Source of the DNA: Phoronis australis
Lineage: Eukaryota; Phoronida; Phoronidae
Length of the DNA stretch: 64,000 bases
Direction: 5' to 3'
Assembly: GCA_002633005.1 (NCBI GenBank)
Contig: NMRA01000622.1
Location: 34,952-98,951 of the forward strand
Made by a program: the position numbers and the translations under genes. The notes under the pieces are model-generated. The model did no database searches. It was not told the origin of the DNA and saw nothing but the letters and a program-made list of their open reading frames with translations. Shown piece after piece: positions 1-11,100 of the stretch (position 1 is the stretch's first letter; each line of letters starts with the position of its first letter).

Positions 1-789
1 AAAAAAGTAACCCTGCATCCAGCATAACACCTAATCCGTAACACTACGATCGCCGCAATTTGGTCATATTTACTTTTCATGTTTCGAACCTAGTTTTCCG
101 AAAAAAATTAAACCCTTTCGTCAGACAACTCTTTGACGCCTTAACATGTTCTCTAATGTAATTTTCTACGTCTGTGTGGTTTACTTGTTGACACATTATT
201 AAAATTCAATATCTAGGTTGGACTCGAAAGACCGGCTATTTAACTCACGCAATGTCTACTTTCGCATTGTTTATCGCAGTGAGCCTCGCTTTGGATTTTA
301 ATGTCCGCCGCGTGAATAGAGCCTATGGATGCATACAGTATGCACCGGCTGAGAGCTAAGGTCTGGTTATTATATGTTACACGTACGTTTGAAAGCTATT
401 TCTCCCGGCGTCGCTCTTCATTTGTCTTGCTATCATTCCGATGAGGATTAGAATAGCATCCGCGTCAGAGGCACTTGATTAGTGAAAGGCGAGAAGCGTG
501 TCGACTTCATCAGGACATGGATAATTGTAGATTAAGGTGGCTAGAGACAATTTATCCACATAGCTTCAAATCAATGGACCAATTTTTGAGACCTGCAGGT
601 GACGTTAGTCAAATTTCTGGCAACACTTCATACTGTTCGATTTGTCAGGCTGGGGTGTGGCATTTAAATAGTATGCGCGATCTGCTACTTCAGTACGTTA
701 GTCGATTAGCGATTGGTCTGAACGGCAACATGAAATATCTGGGCAAAGTGAACGGCTGCAGCCTGTGACATCACAAACACCAGGGACAC
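1..789. other. no feature recognised
   Basis: Moderately AT-rich sequence. An open frame at 475-768 (97 codons) has no recognisable similarity and sits just upstream of the retroelement remnant; it may be part of the same decayed element but has no RT motif I can see. Confidence 0.4.
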
Positions 790-1995
790 AGTGGCCCTGT
801 TAAGGGAGAGTCTGAAGAAGATTAATGGGTGCCGCACTTCGTCAGGGAAGTTAAAGTTGTGGTGTTATCAATTTGGTTTAATGCCAAAGATCTCATGGCT
901 GCTATGGGTTTAGAGGATTCCAATATCAACAGTCGAGCCTATGGAATGGGAGGCAAACTAGCTTATCAGGAATAGGTTGGGGGTGCCAGTGAGCTCCACG
1001 TCTGTTGGATTAAATAATAGGACGGCAACACTATCCCTTCAACTGAAAGGTCTGGTTAAAGACTTCAAGTTGTCAAAAGGAAGAGAAGTTCTTACAATCG
1101 GAGACGTCACAGACAGATTTGTCCGTTTATCAGAGGTTCAGGAATCAGCAGGCCGAAAGTGGACCCGACAAGTGGCAGTGAACAGAGCAGAGAGCCGCCT
1201 CCGGAATATGGACATAGGTGGCACGGTCTGCTGTGGTCGACAAGTTCCGGGTTTGGCACCATCCACTTGACTGAAGGCGACAAAAGGGAAGTAGAAGCAA
1301 GACATGGAACTCAAGGAGATTCGTGAAGAGGAGGAAGAGAAGGACGTCGCTCGAACAGTTGATATGAATAAACAAGGGGAGTGAACTACTTGGAAGGAAG
1401 TGCTTGGGAAGAGAATCACAGCAACGCACCGTCTCCACATGGAGCAGCAAAGGTTGAGGTTTAATTACGCTCAGTGTATGGCACCCTACCACCGAGGAGC
1501 AACCTTAAGTTATAAAGAAAAGGAGAACGATAGATGCAGCAGCTGCGGTAAATTGGATTCCTAACAACATGCCCTCCCCAGTTGCAGGGTGGTCCTGGTG
1601 GAGGGGAAGTACACGTGCTGGCATAACAAGGTACCCACTAGACCTGGAGAGAAGAATCAAGCGGAAGGCAGTGAAGAATTTTATCCATTTTACGGCAACT
1701 GGCTGCAAGAGGCCTGTAACGCAAGGGGATTTTTTTCACATGGCCAATGATTGGTACATGGAGGCTGCAGATTTGTGGAAACAAAGCAGATTCTCTACCT
1801 TTATAGCTTCAACATCTTTAAGACCTGACATTGTTTTGAGGTCAGACACACCGGAGGTGGTAGTCTTGGTGAATTTAATTGGGCCATGGGAAACTAGGAT
1901 ACGGGAAGCCCAGGAGAGTACAGCTTTGAAGTACAGCGAGCTATAGGCCATGAGTGTTCGAGAAATCAGTGGAAGTGTAGGTCCCGGACTCGTCG
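790..1995 (+). pseudogene. decayed retroelement 3' portion (post-RT region)
   Basis: Several frames joined by stops and shifts read as the C-terminal region of an RT-bearing non-LTR element common in invertebrate and fish genomes. The order is SLKKINGCRTSSGKLKLW, a Q...MPKISWLL segment, a coil after LGVPVSS, GRKWTRQVAVNRAESRL (977-1267), then a zinc-knuckle-like CSSCGK...C with WHNKV (about 1535-1630), and TSLRPDIVLRSDTPEVVVLV with a PWE and KYSEL block (up to 1944). Stops at about 880, 958, 1268 and 1560 and the Asn where relatives have the Glu of VELT show it is dead. Order and motifs are seen; the family name is from memory of similar sequences. Confidence 0.65.
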
Positions 1996-2004
1996 CCATC
2001 AGTC

Positions 2005-2122
2005 CTCAGCTTCCATAGGAAAACATCTGGTTAACCTCGCGAGCGCGTGAAGTTCCTGCAAGGAGTAAGGAGATACAGCAGCGGACGCCGGACGGCCATA
2101 TGCACCCACATATGTATATGAA
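2005..2122 (+). repeat. 3' end fragment of modular ~150-bp repeat family
   Basis: Contains GAGATACAGCAGCGGACGCC, then a second GGACG and CACCCACATATGTATATG, the end signature seen at 12541-12878 and 23155-24108. It directly follows the retroelement remnant. Confidence 0.6.
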
Positions 2123-3942
2123 GACGCATACAAATCACCCAGAAACTTTCTTGCCTTCACACGTACTGATGGGTAAAATGTACCCATGTACAAATTGTGT
2201 GGTTGTATAAGTAGAGGTAGGCACTGGTGTACCCACGTGACCATTACCATGTGAAAATTACAAAAGGTGGTAAGCTATGTAATGTATTGACCATTTATAC
2301 CATAACACAAGACAAAAACGTTGTGGTAAAGCACTGCCTAACTTGGTCTCAATCACAAGTAACAATTATATCTCCAAAGCATTGAAACGCTGAAATTAAC
2401 GCGTCAGTACAACATAGCCTACAAACATATCAGATAAAACAGCTCAAAATTGGAAAAAGGTAAAAAGTGATCAAAATAACCAGAAAATCCAACACATGAA
2501 GTAAAAGTACGGACTACCAGAACAGACAAATAATTAATCTTTATCAAGTAACTGAGTCAGTGGGATTTAAAGCCCAGTTTTCCTCACTGTGGGCAAATTT
2601 TGAGATAAGCCAAATCCAACCATCCCATGACCCCGGTTCAGACATCCTCTTATTTAGGGGTGTCCTCCACAACCCTACTAAACATGTCAACTCAAGGTAG
2701 ATAGTAAGTACTACTAGTTTTCTTGTCATTCAACATTATATCCTCACTAACGGACCACTGTAATGGCAGCTATTTTGGTAGGGTACCCTCGGTTACAAGC
2801 ATACTGTGAAACATTATAAATTCTGATTAGGCGATATCTCTTCAAACTCCTAATGAACTAGTCTTGGTTAAGCACACAGGAAAAAGTGAAAGGCAGTCAC
2901 GCTACCATGACAACTATTTCTAAGATTTTGCACACATTCTGACCTAACTCCTCTTTCAGTGGACCTGTTTCAATGCATTAAAATGTACTTTGTAGGAATT
3001 CGCTCTTGTGCTGGTTACACTGTCCCTGGTGAAAGTAAAGTATAAGGATTTTTAACTTTAATTGGCTTCACTGTTCCTGGTTACGAACAATGTAATTTTT
3101 ATGAAGTTTCTCCCTTTAACAGTTCCCACTGATTGTCTTCACTTGTTTACCTCAAAGTGTTTAAAACCACCATTTACCTTGTTTTGACAAGTGACTACAC
3201 TGTTAGCATCAGTAAATGGCACTGCACATCACAATCATGAATTCGATATCCCAAAAACAGGAAATAGAAGAAAGAGCGACTTCACTGGACTGAAAGTTTT
3301 GTAGCTCCATGGACAAGCGAGTGACAAATGAGTATACTACGCGCCAGCGGGTCAGGTATACCAACCCACTAGTTTCTTGTACAAACATTTGTCATAACCG
3401 AGATTCTCTGATGTCCCATGGAAAAGTGAAGGGCCACATCCTGGTCAAGTACCAAGTTGTCCACCACAAATGCAGCCCCGTGCCATTCCTCGTTCTGTAC
3501 TATAAATTAGGGGTGGCCCTATAGTCATTGGGCTGAAAAGCCCTTCACATGGTCTTTCATCCCTAATTCACTATCCAATTTTTGATTTTGTATTTTGTAG
3601 GACATGGAATAAACCACCACTACAGGAAAACGGGCAGCAATATCTGAGGACTCTTGCATTAAACACAGTGAAGGATGACTAGCTGTGATTGGTTGTCAAG
3701 ATCAATGACCTAAGGTCATTGTCCCTATTTTAGGTAGTATGTATCAACCAACAAATACTCGATCAGCTAATAAACACATGGTTAGTTAGTGCTTGAGATG
3801 TTCTAATTTGACAGCTGATCGACTGGTGGGGTTGTCTGGAGCTTTGATACAAAATTGTTGATTTTAAGCACTTGAATTACACAATGAGTCTAATTAATAA
3901 GTCATATTTATGCAATGTTGGAAACATTGATGTTCAACTGTT
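2123..3942. other. intergenic, nothing recognised
   Basis: Downstream of the transporter gene. Only short open frames (for example 3309-3521 plus, 2544-2729 minus), none with a recognisable domain. No RNA gene seen. Confidence 0.5.
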
Positions 3943-4202
3943 CTGGAAGGCACACCCGGAGGAGCAAGACTGTCTACTGAAGGCACACCTGGAGGAGCAA
4001 GACTGTCTACTGAAGGCACCAAAGTCTAGTAAAGGTACCCCAGGAAGGGCGTGACTAACTACTGAAAGCACCTAGGACGGGCACGATTGTCTATTGAAGG
4101 TACCTAAAGAGGGACATGACTAACTACTGAAAGCACCCCAGGACGGGCATAACTGTCTACTGAAGGCACCCCTGGATGGGCATGACTGTCTACTGAATGC
4201 CC
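3943..4202 (+). repeat. minisatellite, ~34-bp unit, about 7 copies
   Basis: Degenerate tandem copies around ACTGTCTACTGAAGGCACCC followed by (T/C)GGA-GGGCA. The first two copies are nearly identical (GGAGGAGCAAGACTGTCTAC twice). An open frame across it is a by-product of the repeat. Confidence 0.85.
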
Positions 4203-4841
4203 AATCCCACTAGTTACAGACTGAATAATACTTAAATTTACCTTGCCACATTAAAGCCCACTTTTCAATTTTATGACTAATCTCCTATTATAAAACTTAT
4301 AACTTAAGACTAGCATCATTTCACTTATTGAACATCAATTAATGACTACTTTGTACATAACAATAATTACAAACTGTCAAGTGGAAGGTATACCTACAGT
4401 GTGAATATCGAGCACTTCCGTGACCAAACAGGAAATGGACGGATAACCATTAGTAGAATATATGCCAATACCACATAAAGCTTGTAATGACTAGAGGATG
4501 AACAGCACTCTCACAATGTCACAACACAGTGCCTACTGCAATAAGCAGTTCCTCCCTTCATTTTAAGACCTCTTTGCAGGTCATTTTAAGCAATATCTTG
4601 CATAACATACAACATTTAACAATTTTGATAAGACTTATATCTTGTGCAGTTGTTCACTTGCTTTGTTACATTAAATTTCAAATTGTTGAGAAGACCGTGC
4701 AGTCTGAAATAGTTGCACAGCTATTGTTGCAAAATGCTAATTAGACTTCTCACAGAAATGTGGACAGTTGAAACTGAAGTAGAGCCTTTACTCTATTCCT
4801 TGACAGGAACATCTCCATGGTAAGGACTGTACTGTTCAGTT
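4203..4841. other. presumed 3' UTR / downstream flank of the transporter gene
   Basis: Begins right after the TAA of the terminal exon on the minus strand. I could not identify a convincing poly(A) signal, so the UTR end is not defined. Confidence 0.4.
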
Positions 4842-5128
4842 TTAACCTTGACCATTTTCATGGTTACCAGGCAAAACATTCTCCCCTGGCAACAAGTATG
4901 TGGGTGGTATACTAAAGAATATGTAAACAGCCACAGCGAGGGTGCAGATGAAGATGAGATTGACATTGAGGAAGGTGCGTGCGAGGGGGTTCTGCTGCAG
5001 AGTGGAGATCTGTGCCAAGTGCTGCTGGTTCTCCATCGCGTGCTTGTGACCTTGCATATCTGTGTCGATACCACAGAACCAGATAAAGCCACGCTGCAAC
5101 ATGCGACCCATTTGCACACGACAGGAGT
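4842..5128 (-). CDS. SMIT-like terminal exon l with stop codon
   Basis: Opens after TTGGTTGTAG with two bases completing a split codon (Asp if exon k is right), then reads [20 protein letters not shown]. This is the W(F/L)CG element that precedes the last helix. It continues [14 protein letters not shown]...AVAVYIFF (TM14) and about 22 extra residues ([11 protein letters not shown]...) before TAA. Vertebrate SGLTs stop almost immediately after TM14, so the short tail is a lineage feature or the result of loss of the old stop. Confidence 0.88.
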
Positions 5129-8100
5129 CTACAACCAAAAGGTAATAATGTTAACAGAATTTCATGATGAATGCTGGCAAATGACTGTTAGAAAAAGTGA
5201 TATAGGTCATGGGAAATGTTTCGGTTAAGAAGGACTCCAGAATAAATAACATTGAAATTTGATACATCAGATCTCAGAAATAGCTAATCACACTGTCTGA
5301 TAAGAAGCTTTCAGACACCATAGTTTACCCACTGTTTCCCAAAATTGTAATTTTCCACTTTTGCAAGAAAAGCTAACAAAAACTAGGACTTCAATAAGTA
5401 TTATGAAAAAACTCTAGAAGTTGAATAGCATGAAAATATCAAACAATAAAACCCAGTTTCTTGAGATTTCATCTTACCATTGTTTTAACTATACATACCT
5501 TACGTTTTTACATTTTTGCTATTAAATTTTACAGAAAGACAAGATCACATGACCTTACTACTAATGGCCGACTGGTAAAATGCCAAAAAATCAAGTTCAG
5601 CACAATTCTACTTTGCCCTAATACTGACAAAATTTGTAGATATTTGGTTTCATTTTAATAGACAGACTTACAGATAAGTTGGTACATGACATAAAGGTTA
5701 AATAGGACTTTATAGAGTAGAATGTGTATTTAGCTAGTACACATTTTCAAAATTATAGACTGGATAGTCTGCATATGGGGTACAGCTCGAATCTAATATG
5801 TGACCCATACACACATCCACCACCGGACAGCTACCTGTAGATGCCATGCATCATTATGGTCACTGGTTCTTGTGTTTCATTTACTTATCACGCTGTTTAT
5901 TTTCGGTAGCAGTACATCTTTCGCCGCTGTGACTAGGTTACTTTTAGTAAGCCGGTTCATTCCAGTGGTTACAATAGCATTTGCATAGACAAATAGTAGC
6001 TTGACTGGCTGGCTATTATAAATAATTACATATTAGCTTCTGTATGTTACGTGGATTTTTGGTGACTAGCGTTTCTCGAGTATAGCGACATTCGTTGACA
6101 AGATTAGTAACGCTAATCATGTGTTTTCCTCGGATGCTGGAATTTTTATATTAAGCACAGACTGTCGGCCAAACTGTTGTAAGTACTGAGTATTATGGCA
6201 CAGCATGTTGTACTGTGTATCTACTAGCGAAGTTCAGAGCGTGTATAGTTGTTATTTAACGTATAGTTTCATTCAGATGCTTGTTTGGCGTATATGTTGG
6301 GCGGTACCTGGTTCATGGGGTAAGTAGTTACGAGTCGCAGTTAGGTAGTTGTTTGTGTATGGTAATGGTTCCCAGTTGTAGAATAGACAGTACGGGTTCC
6401 AGTTCATTGTCTATTGTTAGTGAGGTAATACTCGTTAGGCCTGTAATATAAAGTCATTATCACGGGTTTTTTAACACTGATATATAGTGTTTGTTAATTA
6501 GTTAGTACGCTTGTTTGCCGAGTACTCAGACTGTGCTTTTTTCTTTCTTGCAGATAACCGCTTGTTCGTTTTCACGTTTTCAATCCTTTTTCAGTATCTA
6601 TTTTCAACGTGTCTTCGGTATCTCTTTCAACGTTTGTTCGGACACTCTTTCATCGCCTGCAATTCCATCATTTGCCAATGCTGCACCGAATAAGGTGTGT
6701 TATACAAACGGCCTCTCCAGTTATAACTTTCAACTCATCCCTGTAGCCAGACGCGGCTACACTACCTAATGACATCTAAGTCACTCACCCCATCCGTCAC
6801 AGTGCCACCTACATGGAAATGTGGCCCAGCGAAACTAATGATCGACAGACAGAATTACATGTGTTGCGCATCAGTGCACAGGACGTTTGTCGTATAGATT
6901 TAGTACCAGAGCCTGAAAAGTGAATCAATTTGCTGCTTTGTTGGACACCTTGTAATTCTGCATGCGACAAAAGCACTAGCTTATGTGGAATACATCAACT
7001 TACAATAGTCTCCTCTTGTGGTTGCCTTTCTAAATAGATGATTTGAAGCAGTCTACTGCAGATGCATTTTTCTACATCACCAATAGCAACGTCTAAATGT
7101 TATTTTTCACCCTATTGCAATGACTGTTACTTATTCTCATATTAACCAACATTTTACGCAACCAATCCACGGTGCTACCTTTCGTAGCACTGATAAAGAG
7201 TGTACCTCCCCATAGTTTACCTTCTTCCTGTGTCACTGTCTGTGTAACTCCCATCAGTTTCTGAGCTGAGTCTTCAGTCATAGTTACTTTGGTCACGCCC
7301 TCCACAATCTGTTGAGGATATTAATGCATATACCTAATAATAAAACTTTACTGACAGTATTAAGGCCACCAGACCTAATACATGTACATATCATTCAGTG
7401 CCCGAATATGACAGCTATCATCAGGTACAACCACAAAAATAATACATCAAGGTGTGAGCATTTCTCGTCTTGCAAAAGTACTAATAGACAACTGTCCGGC
7501 TAATTTCCATCCGTTATGTTCAGGCATAATATTTACAAAAATTTCTTGATTTACAAGCCTTGGAAAAATACCATACTTTGTTCTCAAATCAGCCTAATGT
7601 GCAGGACAATCAAGTAAAAAATGAATTTCATCTTCAACTACTCACTAATTGAGTTAAACTTCCCAAGGCCATATGGCTGGACCCTGCGATTTGTCATTCC
7701 ATTATTAGGCAGACCATCGCAGGGTACAGCAACAGAACATGTAGCTTAACATCACGAGGGACACCAGGATAACGTCATCCTTAGTGGCGGGGATCTCAGA
7801 TCGGGTTAAATCTGACATGAGGGCCACGATATCTCCGTTTTGTTTAAACCCATGAACACAATAAGAATTAAGCCAGTCAACGAATGCCAAGGATAAGACC
7901 GCGCGACAAAAAAATCCAATGTTGTGTATGGTATTTCGAGCTCGGATTCAGGATGTGAGGAAACATTTATCAGTGAAACCAAGCGAGCCCTGAAAAGTCA
8001 GGTCAGTCAACATTGCAGACCCAGTTAAGCAGATTGTTGCTAGGGATACTCAACTCACAAGACAGGAGTCGAGTCGTATCTTAGTCTGAGTTAAGTAAAT

Positions 8101-11100
8101 GCTTCAGCAGGGGACACTCAACTCATGAGACACGGAGTCCAACAGTGGCTCAGACCCACTGCCCTTGAGTGAAATGATTGACCTGGGGTCACACAACTCA
8201 TGAGACAGGAGTATAATCGAACCTTAGATTCACTGTCCTTAAGTGAAGTGTTTGAGCTGGGGACACTCATCTCGGCTGAACTCTCATGCTCTGCTAGTTC
8301 TGGGTTCTCTGACTCTAACTCCAACTCATCCAGGCGGTGTGACTTGTCAAACCGTGTCCAGAAAGTGGTACGGACCAGCTACAAAAGCGATACAATGCAG
8401 TATAACATGTAAAATACATGACAATGCAATGCAACATGACAACACAATACACCCCAATAGGACAATACAACATTCAATGAATCACCTTGAAAAAACCTGG
8501 TTTTTAAGACCAGCGCCTACGATGCACTCTTTTGTCAGTAGAGCTGATGATTCTGTAGCGGTAAAAAGTGGCAAATGAACCAGCAAAACGTTACAATTAT
8601 TTGATGAGAAAGATTAGTGTCTTTTCGCAGCTTAGTGTAAAAAAATCAACTACTAGCAATAGGAGTTGTCATACGGCATTGTGTGTACTTGTTATCTTCA
8701 GCTTCGGTGTAACTTTGCCACACTCGAGCTTTCATATTTTTCATCATAAAAGCACACACACGCACGCACGCACGCACACACACACACGCACCCATACACA
8801 CACAGAGGCAGATAGTTGGACTGTGCTTCATTTCAAAACATAAGAGTATCACCGTTACTAATCGGAGACTGCTTTGAAATTTCTAGTTGTCAGGTAGACA
8901 TTGAAAAGGTACACAGTACACAATGCTGTAGCCACCACTTTAGTTGCCTCCACATCAATTTTCCTTCTCTCAGCCATTGCCAATTTTCCCTTAAGTAAAT
9001 TATTGCGGTAATATGCCCCTTTCTTGCATCCCAGAGAAGACAAACAGTGCCCCGGTTATAGCAGCTGATCCTAATTGCAGGTCAGCACAAGGCAGTCACA
9101 GACATCCGTATGTTCCTGCTGAAGGCACCGTAGTCGGCTCGGGCTCTGCATTTCTTTATGTGTATGAGTGAAAATCAAGAACAGGCCAACATTCAGGAAA
9201 ACACAAGTTGAATCGCAGTGCCGATCACGTGTTTATGGGACTAAGTTTTGAATCTCAGAAAAATGAAGATGCACACAAAATATTCTGCATGGATGCACAA
9301 ATGACCTCATGGATAAACAAAATACAATATAAGAGACAAGGAAGCTTACCATGTAGGCAGGCAGTGGCTCGGTCAACAGACTGACAGTTACCATGACGAT
9401 AAGTGTGAGAAAGAAGAGGAGCATGGCGAAGTACATGTAGTGAAAGTTGCGCACAACAGGGGGACGCATATCTGGCTCTCCACAGACAGGTTCACGGTAG
9501 ATAAAGTCTAGCACCATACGAATGAGTCCAACGACTAGACCAACCATCAGGCCACAGAATGCTCCCTGGGAATGATGAGATAATTATTACTGAAACTGTT
9601 ATGATTATTTCCATAATTAATGTGTTGAAATTCAGTTATTGTATGCTTACAGTTCATTTTTTAGAAAAGTTTATCATATGCAAACATTAAACTAGAAAAC
9701 GTAAAGGAAAGGGTTAGTGGTAGAAACTTGTAACATTTGCATGATTTGTTCTTTGTATTCATTTATGATGTTCATTTTGTGCTAAGTGATGTTGCTGTTT
9801 TCACAACTATCTCTTATTGCATGCAAACATGTCATATGAAGTGACTGAATCTTCCATTGTAGTCATTTACATTTAAATCTGAACTTAAACCAGCATTAGT
9901 GGCCTTTTGTATGTTTATCATAATAAAATTACATATTATTTGAACAAAAATTACTCTTTTGTTTTCTTTTGGCTACTAATATATGAACCCGTTTCAGTTG
10001 CTGGAAACTTCATTCCATTGTACATTCACCGGTGCAATCTGTTTTGAAACCAAATGGTATGCTGCATAGGTGGACTTGGAGGGGAAGAAGGTCAAGGCCT
10101 CCCGTCCGCACACGATAAAAATCAGCACAGACAGGTTGTTTGCAGTTGCTCAAATCTTTATCCAATTGTGACCAATTCTATTACTGATTCAAGAATCACG
10201 AACTATTGTTACATATAATTTATCTGTACATTCACCAACACAATCTGCTTTGAAACCAAGTACAGGGACAGATCCAGGATTTTTTAAAAGGGGGTTGGAT
10301 TACAGATTTTCTAAAAAGGGAGTCCAAGTCAACAATTTGAATATTCGAGATGTGATATCACTAAAATCAAGGGAAAAAGGGGGTTAGGACTCCCTTGACC
10401 TCACCTGAATTCGCCTACCAAATGGTATGCTGCAAAGGTGGATCTGGGGGGGGGGGACAAGGGTGCCCACACCTCCCTTCCGCATACAATAAAAAACAGT
10501 GCTGACATGTCATTTTCAGGGCTCTCACAAGGGTTTGTCCTTCGAAAATTGACGTCACCCCCTCACAAGGCTGTCATGAAGGTTTGTCCCTTGCAAACTG
10601 AGGTCGGGGGCTCCCATCATTTTGACATATCCTACGGATCCATCTAAGGGACCCAATAATAAATGTGATACCTTCAAACACAGCATAAATTAAAGAACAG
10701 CAATATACAGTATTAGTACAACCTTAACCTAGCTGCATCTCATGAAGACGTTTGCTTTCTGTGCAATAATTTGAGAATTCAAATATTTTAGCAAAATACA
10801 TGACTGACTGCTTGTTGCAAAACAAATGGGAATGAGCATTTTACATTCCAAGCCAAACTGTCCTCATTAGAGATTGCAAATCATACTACAAATCATGAAA
10901 CAATAAGTGACTGCTGTTTACACTTTTCTGGCCGCCAACCCGTTTTCAACACCTCGCTGGACACAGTTTTTTCCAGAAAATTCTTCAAAAACTGCATTTG
11001 TGATATCCAGGTCACACTGTTCCTGACCTCTGCTATGAGCAAAAAAGAGAACTGAATTATACTCTCCATAGATTTGAACTGATAACTAATTTGTGCCTCA

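Larger units (their letters stand above)
7309..9349 (-). other. intron between exons j and k
   Basis: Holds a ~70-bp tandem repeat (8046-8290), an ACAATACAAC-type low-complexity stretch (8390-8477) and a CA/CG microsatellite (8752-8806). Searched for an exon with the expected LxRLTxWTR motif; none seen. Confidence 0.5.

Noticed and set aside
4848-5228. 126-codon plus-strand open frame
   Set aside because: It is the antisense shadow of the terminal carrier exon, which has clear family similarity on the minus strand.
8858-9043. Possible additional transporter exon on the minus strand ([14 protein letters not shown])
   Set aside because: No proper acceptor/donor pair with the needed phases, and no match to the expected linker motif.
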